A stretch of DNA of 64,000 nt from the NCBI RefSeq assembly GCF_009905375.1, contig NC_133648.1:91886631-91950630 (forward strand), given 5' to 3'. The stretch's first letter is position 1. Every line of letters starts with the position of its first letter. The notes under the pieces were generated by a model. The model had not been told where the DNA came from, did not search any database, and worked only from the letters and a program-made list of their open reading frames with translations. Origin of the DNA: Apium graveolens. Its lineage: Eukaryota; Streptophyta; Magnoliopsida; Apiales; Apiaceae. Positions 10,707-22,148 of the stretch are shown here, piece after piece. Both the position numbers and the translations under genes were made by a program.

Positions 10707-12226
10707 CAATTTGTAGACAAAGGCTTTGAAGTTTTATTCAACAAAGAAGAATTCACTTTTACCAACAAGAAAACTGGTGAAGTTGCTCTGAAAGGAGCAA
10801 GGAAAGGAAGCTTGTTTGTTGCAGACTAGGACTCAATAAATAAGGATGGTATTTGCTGCTTCTACATCAAGGCATCAGAAAAACAAAGCAAGGTTGGTTG
10901 CAAAGCTACTCAAAAGAAGAAGGAATTGATTATGATGAAACTTTTGCTCCAATTGTAAGACTTGAAGCTATAAGAATTTTCCTAGCATTTGCTGCACATT
11001 CAAACTTTAAAGTGTATCAAATGGATGTCAAAAGTGCCTTTCTGAATGTTGAGCTAGAAGAAGAAGTTTATGTGCAACAACCTCCTGGCTTTGAGGATCC
11101 AAAATTTCCAAATTTTGTGTACATGTTACTCAAGGCTCTATATAGACTAAAACAGGCACCTAGAGCTTGGTATGACACACTATCAAATTTCCTACTGAAT
11201 CATGATTTTACTAGAGGAACCATAGACAAGACTCTCTTCTACAAGAAACATGGTGAAGATATGATCCTAGTTCATATTTATGTGGATGGTATCATCTTTG
11301 GTTCTACTAATGAGAAGCTTTGCCAAAGATTCTCCAAGCTTATGCAAAGTGAATATGAAATGAGTATGATGGGGGAACTGAGGTACTTCCTTGGACTTCA
11401 AGTCAGTCAAAGAAGTGATGGTATCTTTATCAGTCAAACTAAATATGTCAAGGATCTATTAAAAAAGTTTGGAATGGTTGATTGTTCACCTGCATATACA
11501 CCCATGTCTACTGCAACAAATTTGGATGAAGATAAAAAGGGCAAGAGTGTAGATATCTCAAGCTAGAGAGGGATGATTGGATTATTGCTTTATTTAACAA
11601 CAAGTAGACCAGACATCATGTTTGTAACATGTCTATGTGCAAGATTTTAATCCAATCTAAAAGATTCACATTTGATGGTTATAAAGAGGATTTTCAGATA
11701 CTTGAAGGAAACTCCAAACTTGGGATTATGGTATCCTAATGGAACTGGTTTTGAAGTTGTTGGTTGCACAGATGCAGATTTTGTTGGATGCAGGGTTGAC
11801 AGAAAGAGTTCCAGTGGAAGCTGTCAATTTCTTGGACAAAGACTTGTATCTTGGTATAGCAAGAAACAACAATCTGTATCAACTTCTACAACTGAAGCTA
11901 AATACATAGTTGCAGGAAGTTGTTGTGCTCAAGTGCTTTAGATTAGAAATCAGCTAATGGATTATGGCCTAGTGTTACACAAAATTCCTATTATGTGTGA
12001 CAATACTAGTGCTATATCTATAGTAGCTAATCCAATTAACCATTCAAGGACAAAGCACATTGATGTGAGGTATCATTTCATCAGAGAACATGCTACAAAT
12101 GGTACCATTGAGCTCATTTTTGTGCCAACAGAAAAACAATTAGCTGATATTTTTACTAAACCTTTGGATGAAGCAACTTTTACTAAACTTGTAGGTGAAA
12201 TTGGAATGCTTAACTCTTCATCCTAA
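10707..12226 (+). pseudogene. Copia element A: GAG-pre-integrase remnant joined to reverse transcriptase and RNase H, integrase missing
   Basis: After the insertion the GAG-pre-integrase frame continues to a TAG near 10,829. Within about 45 bases the sequence passes straight into the start of the reverse transcriptase ([12 protein letters not shown], then [36 protein letters not shown]). The whole integrase domain is absent. The catalytic motif reads YVDG (11,279-11,290) where copia elements have YVDD. A TAG interrupts at about 11,564, after which the frame continues (RPDIMF...CTDADFVGCRVDRKSSSGSCQFLG...STTEAKYI) through RNase H to TAA at 12,224-12,226, with further stops near 11,648 and 11,939. 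It therefore has no active polymerase or integrase. Confidence 0.9.
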
Positions 12227-13600
12227 GGCAAGAACTTAGCTAATATTTTGCAGCAGATTAATCTCCAATAATCAAATTTAAATTGATTAAATTAGAAATT
12301 AACTTAAATATGAATTATAAATATTTCAGAAATCTCTGCATATTTGTTTTTCAAATTCAAATTCAATTTGGAAATTTTCAAATTCTAAGTAAACTGCTCA
12401 GTTGTTAATTTACATTCTTAATATGTAAAATTCACACAAAGCAGAATTACAAAAACCAAAAGTATATAGAGAACTGAGTTTTCGATAAGTAAAAATTGAC
12501 TTCTCGACAAGTTATTTTAGGACTTCTTGAGTGAGTCCTCGATAAGTCAATTTACTGACTTCTCGAGTGACTTCTCGATAGGCTTAAAAATGACTTATCG
12601 ATAAGTCTTTGTAGACTTCTCTAGTAGTGTTTATTCACAGAGTTCTCTACAAGTACAACTTTTGACTTATCAATAACTCAGAACTGAGATAATTTAAATT
12701 AATAAATTATTTTGGTAAAATACTTTTGGAAAATTTATTTTAATTTTATTTTGAATTTATTCAAATAAAAGTTGGAATTAATTCAGTCCTTTTTGGACAA
12801 ACTGGGTATTTATTTGACATCTCGATAAGTCAATTTTGAGTTCTCTAAAAGAGTAATTTAAAATGACTTCTCGATATGTACTTCATTTCTTAAAATGACT
12901 TCTTGATCGACAAACTCCAAATGTCTATTTTTGAGTTCTCGACAAGTCATTTACTTTTACTATTAATACCCAGACTTCTCGATACATATTTTAACTTGGA
13001 ATTTCTCAAAATTCTAAGCAAACTGAATATTTATTAATTCACATCCTAAATATATGAAGTTAATAAATAACAGATCAAAAGAAGCAAAAAGTATGAAAAA
13101 CTGAAATAATTTAATTCATAAATTATGTTCAGCAAAATACTTTTGACATACTTTGTCTACAATTACTCAGACTTATTGACATATTTACGTGCTTATGTTC
13201 ATTTTTTTTAATGTGGAATATGTTAGTATAATGAAAGTAGACTAGTACATTATATGTGATGTTTTGAGAATGCTGATAATAGTTTAATTTATTTGACTAT
13301 ATGCTAATTATGTATTTTGAATTTATTCAAAATAATTCCTTATCAGTATTTGTTTTGATGAGTTAGCCGGTGGAATATTTTGTTGATAGGAAGGGTTACT
13401 TTTTGTGTAGGGGTATTTGTTTATTTGCATGGGGAATAGTTAACCAAGAAAGTGAACTAAGATTCTTGAGTACTTGCATGGGGAATAGTAACTAGAAAGT
13501 TAAGTCACTTCTAACTGTATAGATACTCGTAAAGTATGTTTGTGTGATTATTACACTTATTAACCGGGAAATTCAAGAGTCTCTTGGTTTCTTTTCTCCT
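12227..13600. other. Spacer downstream of pol with repeated TCGAYAAGTC phrases
   Basis: There is no open reading frame of note. From about 12,480 to 12,990 the phrases CTTCTCGATAAGTC, CTTCTCGACAAGT and GAGTTCTC recur a dozen times. They include a perfect 16-bp palindrome GACTTATCGATAAGTC at 12,592-12,607. The same vocabulary recurs in the 3' LTR of this element (20,390-20,960). Beyond 13,000 the sequence is simply AT-rich. Confidence 0.6.
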
Positions 13601-13601
13601 T

Positions 13602-13609
13602 CTATAAAT
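13602..13609 (+). promoter_or_regulatory. TATA box of a probable internal promoter (element A)
   Basis: CTATAAAT lies about 90 bp upstream of the ATG at 13,700. It is followed by a pyrimidine-rich leader (CTTCTCTCTTAATTATTCATC...CTCTCTCC), the usual look of a plant core promoter. Sirevirus B has the same arrangement ahead of its ORF at 56,597. Confidence 0.5.
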
Positions 13610-13699
13610 TCAAATCCTTCTCTCTTAATTATTCATCACAACTCTCTTTCTCAACAAACATCCTAACTTCAAAACTCACTTCTTGTTCATCTCTCTCCA

Positions 13700-14068
13700 A
13701 TGGCTACCCCGGTCTTCTACAAGCTTATCAATGGAGTTTATCAACCCGCTCTTCATTTGGCTGACAACCAAGTCTACTATGACCTTTTCGGACTGCGTGT
13801 CTGCATCAGGGGGATTGTTTGCAGCCCCTTTGATGTTCCCCTTGACGTTTTTGACGAACTCTTGTGGGACGATCAGATAAACTTCCTATTTTTTAAAGGA
13901 GAAGTCTCTCTTGAGTAGGAGAGATGTGCCATGGTGGCTGAGTAGCAATGCTTTGCTGCTCTGGAGTTGCAGGAGAGAATCATTTCTCTTGCACACTCCA
14001 TGTCCAGAGCATACCAGCGCCGGGAAAGGAGGATAGAAGCTGAGAAGAACAAGCATAAACTAAAGTAG
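13700..14068 (+). pseudogene. Small ORF downstream of pol in element A, 122 codons with two in-frame TAG stops
   Basis: The ATG (CCAATGGCTACC, good plant context) opens MATPVFYKLINGVYQPALHL. The frame runs to TAG at 14,066-14,068, interrupted by GAG-TAG at 13,916-13,918 and again about seven codons later. The C-terminal third (LQERIISLAHSMSRAYQRR, then Arg/Lys/Glu-rich) would form an amphipathic or coiled-coil helix. I do not recognise a family. Its position between RNase H and the polypurine tracts is that of the extra ORF of Sireviruses. The element B counterpart at 56,597 shares position and promoter layout but no obvious sequence. Confidence 0.5.
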
Positions 14069-14491
14069 TTAGGAATAGGATTCACTTGTTGAAATTTATA
14101 TCTTCATGCACTCTGTTTTTATTATTAATGAAAATTCTACTTTTTCTCTATCTTTTTTTTTGTTTGTGTCATAATTGTTATGTAACTCAACTGATTATTA
14201 TCTTTTCTGCAATAATGCTTGCAACTAAATACCTTACACTACATATGTCTAATTAAACTCCAAAATGTTACATATGTTCATGCAGTACAGGTACAACACA
14301 ATCTATTCAGACAACAACAAGAAACTTAGATAATCAATCAACAGGCATTTGTGCTAAACTGCAACTAATACATTTCAAAACCAAACTGCAGTTCACCCAG
14401 GCACAGCAATACAAACACAAACTCAAACACAATCCCACTCAGGTGACTCTCGAAAGAAACCAGTTTTACAAAAGAACAGAAACTTCACAAA

Positions 14492-15133
14492 ATGTTTTTC
14501 AGTTTTTTGTTGTTTGAGAAAAGAACCACCACAAACATGGGGAATTCATCAGTTTTTACTGAAGATCCCATGAATATCTCTAATGCACCTTCATGTGCAA
14601 AACAGTCTTCCCAGACTAAAAGGTTTGAGGGTAGTACTCCTGAAGGGGAGCTATCTAAATCCTCTCCAATTCAGTTGGAGGTTCCTCAAGAAGGAACAAC
14701 TCCCCTCATAACTCTAGCAGAAGTTGCCTTAGCAATCGAAGCTAGAAGTACAATTGCCTATGATACTGTCATGAGAGAGGCAAGTTTAGCACATTTAAGT
14801 GCCAGTGTGTTGCAAGACACACAAGGGTTTGAGGCTGGTGTACATGACAGTAACCCAATCAAATCCCCTCCAATTCAATTGGAGGTTCCCACTATAAGTG
14901 GAGGATAACACACTGTCAAAACCACAGAGCAATCTGTGAGTTAAACTGTGACCCTAGTCACAGGTGTTTCTGATGAACCATCCACCTCTCAACCTCAAAC
15001 TGGTATTCACTCTTCTGATGAAATGAGTATGATTAGACCTATATGGATTACCCCTAATCATTTGATCACAGACAACTCTTCTCAACCACCTCGTATTTAT
15101 GTAAGTCAAACAACAATTGAGCCTTTCATGTGA
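14492..15133 (+). pseudogene. Decayed downstream ORF (env-like region) of element A
   Basis: One frame from ATG 14,492 to TGA 15,131-15,133 is broken by TAA at 14,906-14,908 and a second TAA about 12 codons later. It is rich in Ser, Thr, Pro and Gln and repeats the peptide SPIQLEVP twice (about 65 codons apart), a sign of internal duplication. No membrane segment or signal peptide is convincing. By position it belongs to the variable 'env-like' region of Sireviruses; the function is unknown. Confidence 0.5.
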
Positions 15134-15630
15134 GGATGAGAGAAAAGATTGAGAGAAAAATAGAAAATAAGAGAGGCAGGATCCTTCCTGGCAAAAGGAG
15201 AGGTAAATGAGTGTCGGGATTTAGTAATCCTTGTGAGGGAACCCTGACTCTTAACAGTCATGAGACTAGTGTAGTGAGAAGTAGTGAGACTACTTATTCA
15301 AAAGAACAGAGAGCTTAGGACTTTTGTTATTGACAGAATTCTTCCATAGATCTAAGTAAAACTCCTATTCTACTTGATGAACTCATCACTACAGATATCA
15401 CTGAAGCTTGAAGCTGCAGATAATGTTCTAAATGGACAATGAAAAAAGCTTGAACATTGTACATCTAGCTGGATCTTTCTATGTGACGCCCTCAATCTCG
15501 GGGTTAGGAAATGAGGACTCACGCACCTCTAATCTACTAATTAAATATGCATAAACCCCGATTAACTACTAACAGGATCAACAGGATAAAGTATGAGACA
15601 AGATTACAACTACCAATCACCGAATATAAC

Positions 15631-15831
15631 TTACAAACCCCAAAATTTTATTAAATAATCAGTATCGATTCCGGCTGGGAACCGACAGATAACCCATTGT
15701 ATCTTTAAACACCTCTTACTAGGCGCGAGCTCACTCATAACCTGTACTACCTGCTCTGGCAACTGGAAGCCCTCAATGCGGTAGGGACCACCAGGTACGC
15801 TCTTACGAGCAGTGCGCCTAAGCCTGGCCAT
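15631..15831 (-). CDS. 66-residue ORF in the solo LTR with a histone-H3-tail-like start
   Basis: The ATG at 15,829-15,831 gives MARLRRTARKSVPGG and then sequence unlike any histone. The first 14 or so residues align by eye with the H3 tail (MAR...TARKS.GG), including the TARKS stretch that carries Lys9 in H3. The rest (PYRIEGFQLPEQVVQVMSEL) is unrelated to the histone fold. It lies near the 3' end of the LTR on the transcribed strand, about 2.9 kb downstream of the putative TATA box. It may be chance or a conserved LTR micro-ORF; coding status is unproven. Confidence 0.3.
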   Translation of the reverse strand: MARLRRTARKSVPGGPYRIEGFQLPEQVVQVMSELAPSKRCLKIQWVICRFPAGIDTDYLIKFWGL

Positions 15832-18599
15832 CTTCTTGCTTAACTGCCATGGTTAGATTAAGACAAAACAAATGAGTATAAAACTCAGCAAGTAACTATA
15901 TAGCAGTTCTACAATATCAGTTCTCAATATGCTTTGAACAAACTAGGGCATTCTATTTTAGCTAATCTAGGTGGCAGATTTCCGTATATTCATTTTTGTT
16001 TTCTTTGAGATAAGGAAAGGTATCCGAAGAATAGTTGGGCTTTCAAGAAACAAGGCTCGAAACAGGATGAAAGCCGACATTCAACACAAATCATTATAGG
16101 ATCAAAATAGATCTTTCGGTAGAGGAAAGCAACAGTATTTCAAGATATAGAATCATTCATATGATCAACAATTTCAGGAATCAGGGTTCTGAGCTTTAAG
16201 CTCCACAATAACATAATCAACTCTTTTCAAAACAGTATAAACCATTTTCATTTCCAAAAATCAATTTACTGAACAAAAGTTTCAGTTCCCTTTTTAAATA
16301 ATCATTTAGAACCCTTGATTGGATCACTTATCTTTCCATTTCATTATATACGGGTGATCAGCCCGTATCGACCTCCATTCCGGTCTTTAAGGTACCATTC
16401 GGCATAATTTCAGCCTTAAATTGGACTAGTCCCACTAGCCTCTTACCATGACTGGACTAGTCTCACTAGCCTCTTACGTCTCAATCCAATCCATCAGGAA
16501 TTCATTCGGAAAACCTTGAGTTGGAAAAACAAATAGGTTTTCTAAAATTCATTTTATCATTACCAAGCCTTTGAAATCATTCGGACTTTTTCAAGTCGAA
16601 ACTCATTCTTAATTCAGATTTTAAAGAAACAAAGTTCAGGGAGTGAATCAAAGATACGCAAGGAACAATTCTCAAGAATTTTGTATCAAGGTTAATAAGG
16701 TACTAAATTTGAAGGATCAGAAATAACTTAGGGATCATTAGGGCGATCAAGAGAAACAGGGTATCATTAAACAGAGTTAACCAAGATAATTAAAGGTTCA
16801 ATATGATCATGGCATTATAGGAAACTTGAACAGAAAGGCAGATTATCAACGGGTGAAATCAATAGGATTATCAATAACAGGTTATCAAGAACAAAGGGTA
16901 CTTCAAATCAATATCAGGGTTTCATAAAGCAAGGGTTTCATACTTTAACAGTTCAATACTCTACATGGTATGAACAACATTTCCTTTACAATCATTTATA
17001 CAAGTAATCAGAGTTACTTGCCTGAAATTGCTTTCCTGGGGGTTGAACTACTGCCACCTAGTATACTTTTCCCTTTCCTAGCCCGAATGCCCTCACGCTC
17101 CGATTCTACAATAAAACCAGAAATCTTAATTAGATTCCCAACTCTCGTTCCCGGAACGATCACTCTATACGATAACTCGATTATATTCTTGACTCGAACT
17201 ATACGAGTATAGCTTATACAAATAAGCACACAGCACATAGCACATAGCACAATTCTTTCTCATAGTTTTCATATCCTTATATACCTAGCAATCAAAGCGT
17301 ACTCGCTTGACCTAGGCTATTTCTCAAATCAAACTAACACAACTCTTTTACGAGTACTAGACACATTCACAACCAAACATTTATGTGCATACTATCACTT
17401 ATATCAATCGACTTAATCCCCTTTTCTTTTATTCCTTAATTCGAATCAAAACAACAATCCAATCAAGCAAAATCAAAGATTTTCACATATAACACTCAAT
17501 CATTCTTTCAATTACCAAAATCAAGTTTTGACCTTTATTTCTTATGGCCTATTCGGCCTTAACACTTATCACAATCAAGAATCAAACATGCAAAAATAGA
17601 TTTTGACATGCAAGGTTATATACCACATTTCTTTCTCGTTTTAATCTCCTGTTAAATCATTCCATTCATTAAGTCACCAAACCATGTACTACTTTAATCA
17701 AGTCTACTCACAACAAACCACTTTAAAGATTCAACCCATTCGGGTTTATCAAGAAAACACACATACAAAGATCAATCTTGACATGCAAAGTCCTATATCA
17801 CATTTTTAACTTGTTTTAAGCCTTAACTTAGTCATTTAACTTATTTTCATCAAGATTTCCGAAGCACAAAGCCAATCATCACTTAATGACTCAACCTTAA
17901 TCAAATTATTCAATCAACATGCATGCATTCACTTAATCACAAATCAATCTCTTTTAAACCCATTTTCTATTCGACAAAGATTCAAAATTCACAATCCTAG
18001 AACCAAATAATGACATGCATTACTAACTCCTCTTTTAAATCAACATGCAACTCTATTTCCTACTAATTAAGCTTAGTTCATACCAAGATCAAGTCACAAA
18101 AATTCAATTTCCCTTTTTATTAGCATAAAGCCGAAGCAAAACTCACATGCAAATCATAAAATTTGATTTTCTAAGCAACAATCACTTGCACACATTCATT
18201 TTACAATCAAGGAAATCATTTTACCAATAACATACTCAATTTTCGACAAAAGAAGCAAAACCCTTTTTTCAAGTTTTCAAGAAATCATAACATGCAACAT
18301 TAAAATCCAACAATCACATCATGGAAAACCCACCGGCTCTCCTTTGGATCATGGCCGGTGGTGGTCGAACTTGAGAGAGTCCATGACGGATCTCCTCTCG
18401 AGTTTATGACCTCCACAACCTCTTAAAATCACTCTTATAGTTATGCTTCAAGAAATTGTTTTTCTTAAGCACAACCATAGTGATCACTTCAACAAAACCT
18501 TGCAAATACTTACATGCAAATAGGAATCAAGAAGTATACCAAAAATAAAGGCTAAAGGTAGCAATATCTTTGAGTTTGAGTAAGATTTGGGAGTTGCAT

Positions 18600-18755
18600 G
18601 CAAGTGAGAGAGATGAGAGATGAGAGGGCCGAGAGGGAGTGAAAGAGAGAGAGAGTGTTCGGGAGAGAGACGAGAGAAAGAAAGAGAGAAGAGAGAAAAG
18701 AGAGAATGAGTGCACAAAAGAAAGAAAAGAAAAGATAGTGGGTTATATATAGCAC
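18600..18755 (-). promoter_or_regulatory. LTR core promoter: TATA box and CT-repeat leader, minus strand
   Basis: On the minus strand GCTATATATAACCC (18,743-18,753 in plus coordinates) is followed over about 130 bp by CTCTTTCTCTCTCTC-type microsatellite sequence. CT-rich initiators and leaders downstream of TATA boxes are common in plant promoters. Open frames across this stretch are by-products of the microsatellite and are not annotated as genes. Confidence 0.55.
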
Positions 18756-19686
18756 TTAGAAACAAGGGCAATCTAGTAATTTACCAACTTCCTTTTACTC
18801 ACTCATCCCTTTTCTTTTTACTTAAATGCGATAAAATTCAAATACAAAATATATCTCTCTCGGAAAGTCGAGAATTATTGAAAATGACATTTTTAACGCG
18901 TAGGTCTCAAAATTAGCTTTTCATCCATTACTCATAATAAGAATTTGAGCGAGCGGTTGATTTTATATGAATTTTGCAAACTCGCTTTAATAAATACCTT
19001 TTCCACATAAAATCAATTTAAAAATGCAAAGACCCACAATTAAATTCACTTATCATTTTTAAAAAGTCTCTAAGACCTCTACGAAGATAACAGAACAAAT
19101 CCCATGTTTTTATCCATCTCAGATGATTTTATAAAAATGTACGAAGGTTAAATAAACCCTTATGTAAATCCCATAATTCCTTTAAAATTCACAGAAATTA
19201 ACACAGAACATATAATCATGCACACAGTCAAGCAATCACACGCATATAGTCACATAACGACTCAGGTCTGATCATAGAACCTATCCCTCTTTAATCTTTA
19301 TTCCCTTTTTACGCGTACCGGGTCACGTTCAGCCTGACGGCCCGACGCTCAGCGTTTCGAATACGCTTCTCATTACCTTTACCAATCAACACGTCTCTTA
19401 AGACGAAATACTTCATTCATTTACTTCACATATAATTCACATTTTATATTATTTAATTTCCTTATTAGGACGGGTTCCGTTCTTCCTGACGGCCCGAAAC
19501 CACAGCTTGACTTCTAAGCTGACTCTTTAAATTGGAACGTTTTTTATCCACGCTCCTTAACTCTAGTATACAGATAAGACAAATAATCACCACTTAATCA
19601 CATAATCTCATCACATAACACATACTTTACTTTCTTAATTACGACACAAAATTCTCGGTCGTTACATTCTACCTGGAGATAATGTC

Positions 19687-20118
19687 AAAAAGGGGGAGAA
19701 TATATATATCAACAACAGTTGAATGGATGTTGCCAGACAATAATATCCTCTTCTTGATAGAGTGAGAGAAGAGTAAATCTAAATACAACTCAGCAACTCA
19801 CAAAAGAAGACAAGATGGGGAGATTAACTTCTGCACTTCTGCATTTAGTTAGAGTTTTGACATCATCTATCAGAACTTGTGCATAATTCCATAATGAACA
19901 AGTTGGGGGAGATTGTAATATATAAGTGATGATTTCAAAGATCACTGAAGATAACAATATCATTAGTGTCCCTGATCAAAGTATGAAGCAAGTTAAATGG
20001 ACATTTGATCTAAGGAGATAAATGAACTGTTATTTTTGGTAATTAGCTAAACTTGGGGTTAGTTTTGTTAACATGCATGAATTTGTGTTAAGCAATCTTC
20101 TCACAAATTGGGGGAGAT
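19687..20118 (+). promoter_or_regulatory. Three polypurine tracts before the 3' LTR of element A
   Basis: AAAAAGGGGGAGAA (from 19,687), TTGGGGGAGAT (from 19,903) and TTGGGGGAGAT (from 20,108) lie in a row; the last abuts the LTR at 20,119. Repeated polypurine tracts around the downstream ORF are a known Sirevirus trait. The rest of the interval has no gene. Confidence 0.65.
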
Positions 20119-21545
20119 TGTTGTGAAAGACATGCCTGTACTTTAATAAGACTAAGACATTTTATCAACCCTAAGTAAGTTGTATTGTTATCTTAATTTA
20201 TATTTTGTACTTGTAACATTTAAAGTCTGTAAAAATGTCAAAGGAGCAGACTGGAGTCTTTTTCTATCAACAGTGTCAAGCCTAAGAATTCCATCTAGAA
20301 GAAGATCGAGAAGATCATGTCTCAGAAGAATTATGAAGAACCTTGGAGTTGAATAAATTTGTTTTAGGAAAAATACTCTAAGTCAAGACCTCTACAAGTC
20401 ACAGATTTAATGTTATAGAGAAGTCATTTGAGAACTCCAGAATGGCTTATCGAGAAGTCAGGAAAGCTACTAGAGAACTCAGTGAGATATTGACAAGTCA
20501 AGAACACATGAAGGTTGGATATATCGACAAGTCATTTCTTCACTAGAGAACTCTGAGTTATCGACAAGTCTATATTCATTAGAGAACTATGAGTTATCGA
20601 TAAGTCTAAGTCTACTAGAGAACTCAGAGATATCGATAAGTCAAAATTCACTAGTGAACTCATAGACATCGACAAGTTAAATTTTGACTAGAGAACTTTG
20701 AGATATGGACAAGTTAAATTTGACTAGAGAACTCTGAGATATCGACAAACCAAGAAGCTACTAGTGAACTAAGAGTTATCGATAAGTCAAAGTGAAGATG
20801 TGAAGACCAGAGATCTCGACAAGCCTAAATTCTCTTATAGAGAACTGAAGACCTTTACAAGCCAAACTAAATATAGATTACTAGAGATCTCGATAAGCAG
20901 ATATACTTATCGAGATGTCAAGTGTTCTACAGACCTAAACTGGAGATCTCGAGGTACAATCTCAAAGTACAAAGTTACTGATCAGTTTAATATCCAAGAT
21001 AAACAATCCAACAGCTGGATCGACAAGTCTACAAAAAGCAGCTTGAAGAATGTGCAAAATCAATGGTAAAGATTAACTGACAGAGGAAGATCAAAGTAAA
21101 CACGGGATGATAAAGATATGCTAAGCCAGAAATGGAAGATCTACTTTTCTATAAATAGAAATGACAAGTGACAGTTTAGAAAAGCTAATAGCATGTCTTA
21201 TTACACACTATGTAAACCAGCAGTTAACTGAGTTATAAAGTTAACACTGGTCCTTAGTCAGTTGTAACAATTTAGATCAAATTTCTTATAACACTCTCAA
21301 GGAGAAGCTAAGTTCTTTTTCAATAAATAGCCTAGAAATTTTGTAGCAGTCTTCATTTTAGTATAAAATTAAGTGAGTTTTGAAGATCCGTGTTCTTTAT
21401 TTTCTGCAAGCTTAAATTCTGCATGAACACATTTCACTACAAGAATTTATTTACTTTGTTCAACCAAGCCAAAAACATTCAAAGAAAAGCCTAAAAATAG
21501 TAAAACACATTCACCCCCCCTCTGTGTGTTATTCATTTCCTAACA
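20119..21545 (+). repeat. 3' LTR of Sirevirus-like element A (1,427 bp)
   Basis: It starts TGTTGTGAAAG directly after a polypurine tract and ends CCCCCCTCTGTGTGTTATTC...TTTCCTAACA, the C-rich tract plus CTAACA end typical of Sirevirus LTRs. From about 20,390 to 20,960 it consists of imperfect repeats built from ACTAGAGAACTC and ATCGACAAGTC. The 5' LTR is outside the window. GACAT (21,546-21,550) would be the right target-site copy. Confidence 0.75.
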
Positions 21546-21550
21546 GACAT

Positions 21551-22139
21551 GTATGCATATTTAAACTTTAAAATATATTATAACGGAAATTAATAAAACA
21601 AGAATAGATGCTAACCAAATAATGTCTTAATTCACTAAGGAGGTCAGAATTCGAGTTCATCTGGCTTATAAAATAGTCAAAAAGTTACACATATTTAGGT
21701 GACTTCATTTACCCCCACATTGAGCAAAAGCTATAGATCTGCAAAAAAAATGCAAGCAGAATTATATATTAAAGAAAATAGATACTAAAACTTCATGAAT
21801 CAATATAATTATAGATATATAATTTTAAAAATTAAGATAGCTAGCAATATATTATATCATTCTAAAAATTGTTCTGACTTCCTTAGCACTGAAATTTTCG
21901 GCATGGCAGGTACTTTATACTAAATTCCTTTGTCTTTCTTAAAATCTTATAAACCTGTCTCAAATTTTAGTGAGTTAGAATCACTGTTTACCTGTCAAAA
22001 TCATGTGATACTCCAGAATTTATGAATAAGTAATTTGTATTCTCTAACCTTCAAATTGTATTAGAAACAATATGCGTGTATTTAGAGCAGGAATACATGT
22101 TTTTATTGGTATGCGAGTGTTTTTTATAATAATTACAAA
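21551..22139. other. AT-rich intergenic DNA, nothing recognised
   Basis: No reading frame, repeat boundary or RNA-like signal can be supported here. Confidence 0.5.
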
Positions 22140-22148
22140 TATACTTAA

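Larger units (their letters stand above)
15482..19666 (-). mobile_element. Solo LTR of a Ty3/gypsy (Tekay-like) element, 4,185 bp, with TTCTA target duplication
   Basis: On the plus strand it starts TGTGACGCCC and ends GTCGTTACA, with TTCTA at 15,477-15,481 and again at 19,667-19,671. Read on the minus strand it begins TGTAACGACCGAGAATTTT, a start I associate with plant chromovirus LTRs, and ends GAGGGCGTCACA. There is no PBS, PPT or pol inside, so it is a solo LTR (or a single-ended relic) left by recombination. A TATA box (about 18,743-18,753) and a long CT-rich leader on the minus strand mark U3 and R. The Tekay label is an inference. Confidence 0.75.
1181..21545 (+). mobile_element. Sirevirus-like Ty1/copia element A (5' end outside window), multiply interrupted
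   Basis: The parts visible in order are: a protease/GAG-pre-integrase fragment (1,181-1,387), its continuation (10,707-10,835), reverse transcriptase and RNase H (about 10,870-12,226), a long region downstream of pol with two decayed ORFs (13,700-14,068 and 14,492-15,133), GGGGGAGA polypurine tracts, and a 3' LTR (20,119-21,545). An extra ORF downstream of pol, repeated polypurine tracts and an LTR ending in ...TTTCCTAACA are typical of the Sirevirus (SIRE/Maximus) lineage. Two elements with clean 5-bp target duplications and one LTR at the left edge interrupt it. Integrase is missing and several stops are present, so it is not autonomous. Confidence 0.8.

Noticed and set aside
15631..15831. 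Processed histone H3 pseudogene
   Set aside because: Only the first 14 or so residues resemble H3; nothing of the histone fold follows, so this is not a copy of a histone gene.
18484..18771. Overlapping minus-strand ORFs rich in Ser, Leu and Phe
   Set aside because: They are translations of a CT-rich microsatellite leader downstream of an LTR TATA box.
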